Assembly (NCBI GenBank): GCA_009649835.1
Contig: PYCK01000175.1
Coordinates: 1 to 5,872 of the forward strand
Source of the DNA: Candidatus Methanocomedens sp.
GTDB taxonomy: Archaea; Halobacteriota; Methanosarcinia; Methanosarcinales; Methanocomedenaceae
Length of the DNA stretch: 5,872 nucleotides
Direction: 5' to 3'
Shown here one piece after another: positions 5,613 to 5,872 of the stretch. Both the position numbers and the translations under genes were made by a program. The notes under the pieces were generated by a model that had not been told where the DNA came from, made no database searches, and saw only the letters and a list, made by a program, of their open reading frames with translations. The stretch's first letter is position 1. Every line of letters starts with the position of its first letter.

Positions 5613-5751
5613 TAGTATCCACTTCAAAAAGTATGGTATTTTGACCGGATTTACAGGATTTACAGGATATTAACGTTGCGGAATATCCTGTCGATCCTGT
5701 CGATCCTGTCTAATAATTTTCAAATTACCCTTAGATTTGAAGTGGATACTA
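5613..5751. repeat. 139-bp nested palindromic element with 16-bp terminal inverted repeats
   Basis: The 16-mer TAGTATCCACTTCAAA (5613-5628) recurs as its exact complement TTTGAAGTGGATACTA (5736-5751). Between the arms sits the tandem-repeat palindrome at 5643-5710 with AT-rich linkers on each side. Each arm stands immediately inside a TATA-like sequence that faces outward. It could be a MITE-like insertion or a pair of mirrored upstream promoter elements. There is no coding potential inside. With the promoter elements, this is the main content of the gene-free stretch 5563-5872. Confidence 0.75.
5643..5710. repeat. Imperfect palindrome built from 9-bp tandem repeats
   Basis: The left half contains GGATTTACA twice followed by GGATATT (5647-5671). 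The right half has AATATCCTGT followed by two more CGATCCTGT units (5682-5709). The halves pair to give a stem of about 29 positions with few mismatches, at 5661/5692, 5652/5701 and 5646/5707 and two possible G-T positions, around a 10-base loop (5672-5681). The perfect inner stem is ACAGGATATT/AATATCCTGT. Repeats of the TTTACAGGAT type recur in intergenic regions of many archaeal and bacterial genomes; their role is unknown. Confidence 0.85.
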
Positions 5752-5764
5752 TAAGTATTATATT
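5751..5764 (+). promoter_or_regulatory. TATA-like sequence next to the right inverted-repeat arm
   Basis: The A/T-only run from 5751 (ATAAGTATTATATTT, with a single G) follows the right 16-bp arm. It mirrors the way the leuS TATA-like box follows the left arm. It would drive rightward transcription, but the better-matching box at 5794-5805 is a competing candidate. Confidence 0.3.
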
Positions 5765-5793
5765 TCTGGTACGGCGACATCCATAGTGTGGCG

Positions 5794-5805
5794 AAATTAT
5801 ATAAA
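5794..5805 (+). promoter_or_regulatory. BRE/TATA box facing rightward
   Basis: AAATTATATAAA, preceded by CG, fits the archaeal BRE plus TATA consensus well. The expected transcription start is near 5828, so a plus-strand gene or RNA should begin at or just beyond the right edge. The first ATG (5845) is followed at once by TGA. An ATG at 5862 remains open to the window end but has no convincing ribosome-binding site, so no gene is called. Confidence 0.5.
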
Positions 5806-5872
5806 AGTTAAGCAACTAATTCTTTTTGAAATTGGATTGACTCTATGTGATATTCTGGATCATGAATGTCAT

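Noticed and set aside
5643..5710. CRISPR-like array
   Set aside because: Units are nine bases with no unique spacers, and the halves are inverted, so it is a palindromic repeat.
5862..5872. Start of a plus-strand gene at the right edge
   Set aside because: Only three codons are visible and there is no good ribosome-binding site; the upstream TATA box alone does not locate a start.

Overview
The window looks archaeal, most likely from a methanogen or methanotroph of the Methanosarcinales/ANME-2 kind. The archaeal signs are a tRNA gene with an intron closed by a bulge-helix-bulge motif, no encoded CCA, TATA-box promoters, oligo-T termination, and an archaeal PPC-domain protein. The lineage is an inference from gene style and moderate GC. 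No phylogenetic marker settles it.

All supported genes lie on the minus strand, so the window is read from right to left. The right end (5563-5872) has no gene. It holds a palindromic repeat element nested between two 16-bp inverted repeats, with a TATA-like box outside each arm: one faces left to leuS, the other faces right out of the window. Next come leuS (leucyl-tRNA synthetase), an SRPBCC/CoxG-like protein, a GNAT acetyltransferase and a PPC-domain protein. They are same-strand with gaps of 90, 47 and 25 bp and could form one transcription unit. A perfect 11-bp hairpin covers the last stop codon. After it lies a separately promoted, intron-containing elongator tRNA-Met gene ending in a T8 tract. 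A 191-bp gap follows that carries a 106-bp segment with 10-bp terminal inverted repeats, then a Nif3/DUF34-family gene. The last codons and stop of that gene merge into an 8-bp tandem repeat array at the left end.

Functionally this is mainly a translation neighbourhood (leuS, tRNA-Met) with small enzymes or binding proteins of uncertain substrate. The most notable gene is leuS: its catalytic and editing body is of bacterial type, but its C-terminal domain resembles the archaeal/eukaryotic form. The most notable non-coding structure is the nested palindrome between the outward-facing promoters. I see no clear undescribed system; the repeat/promoter architecture and the chimeric leuS are the best leads.
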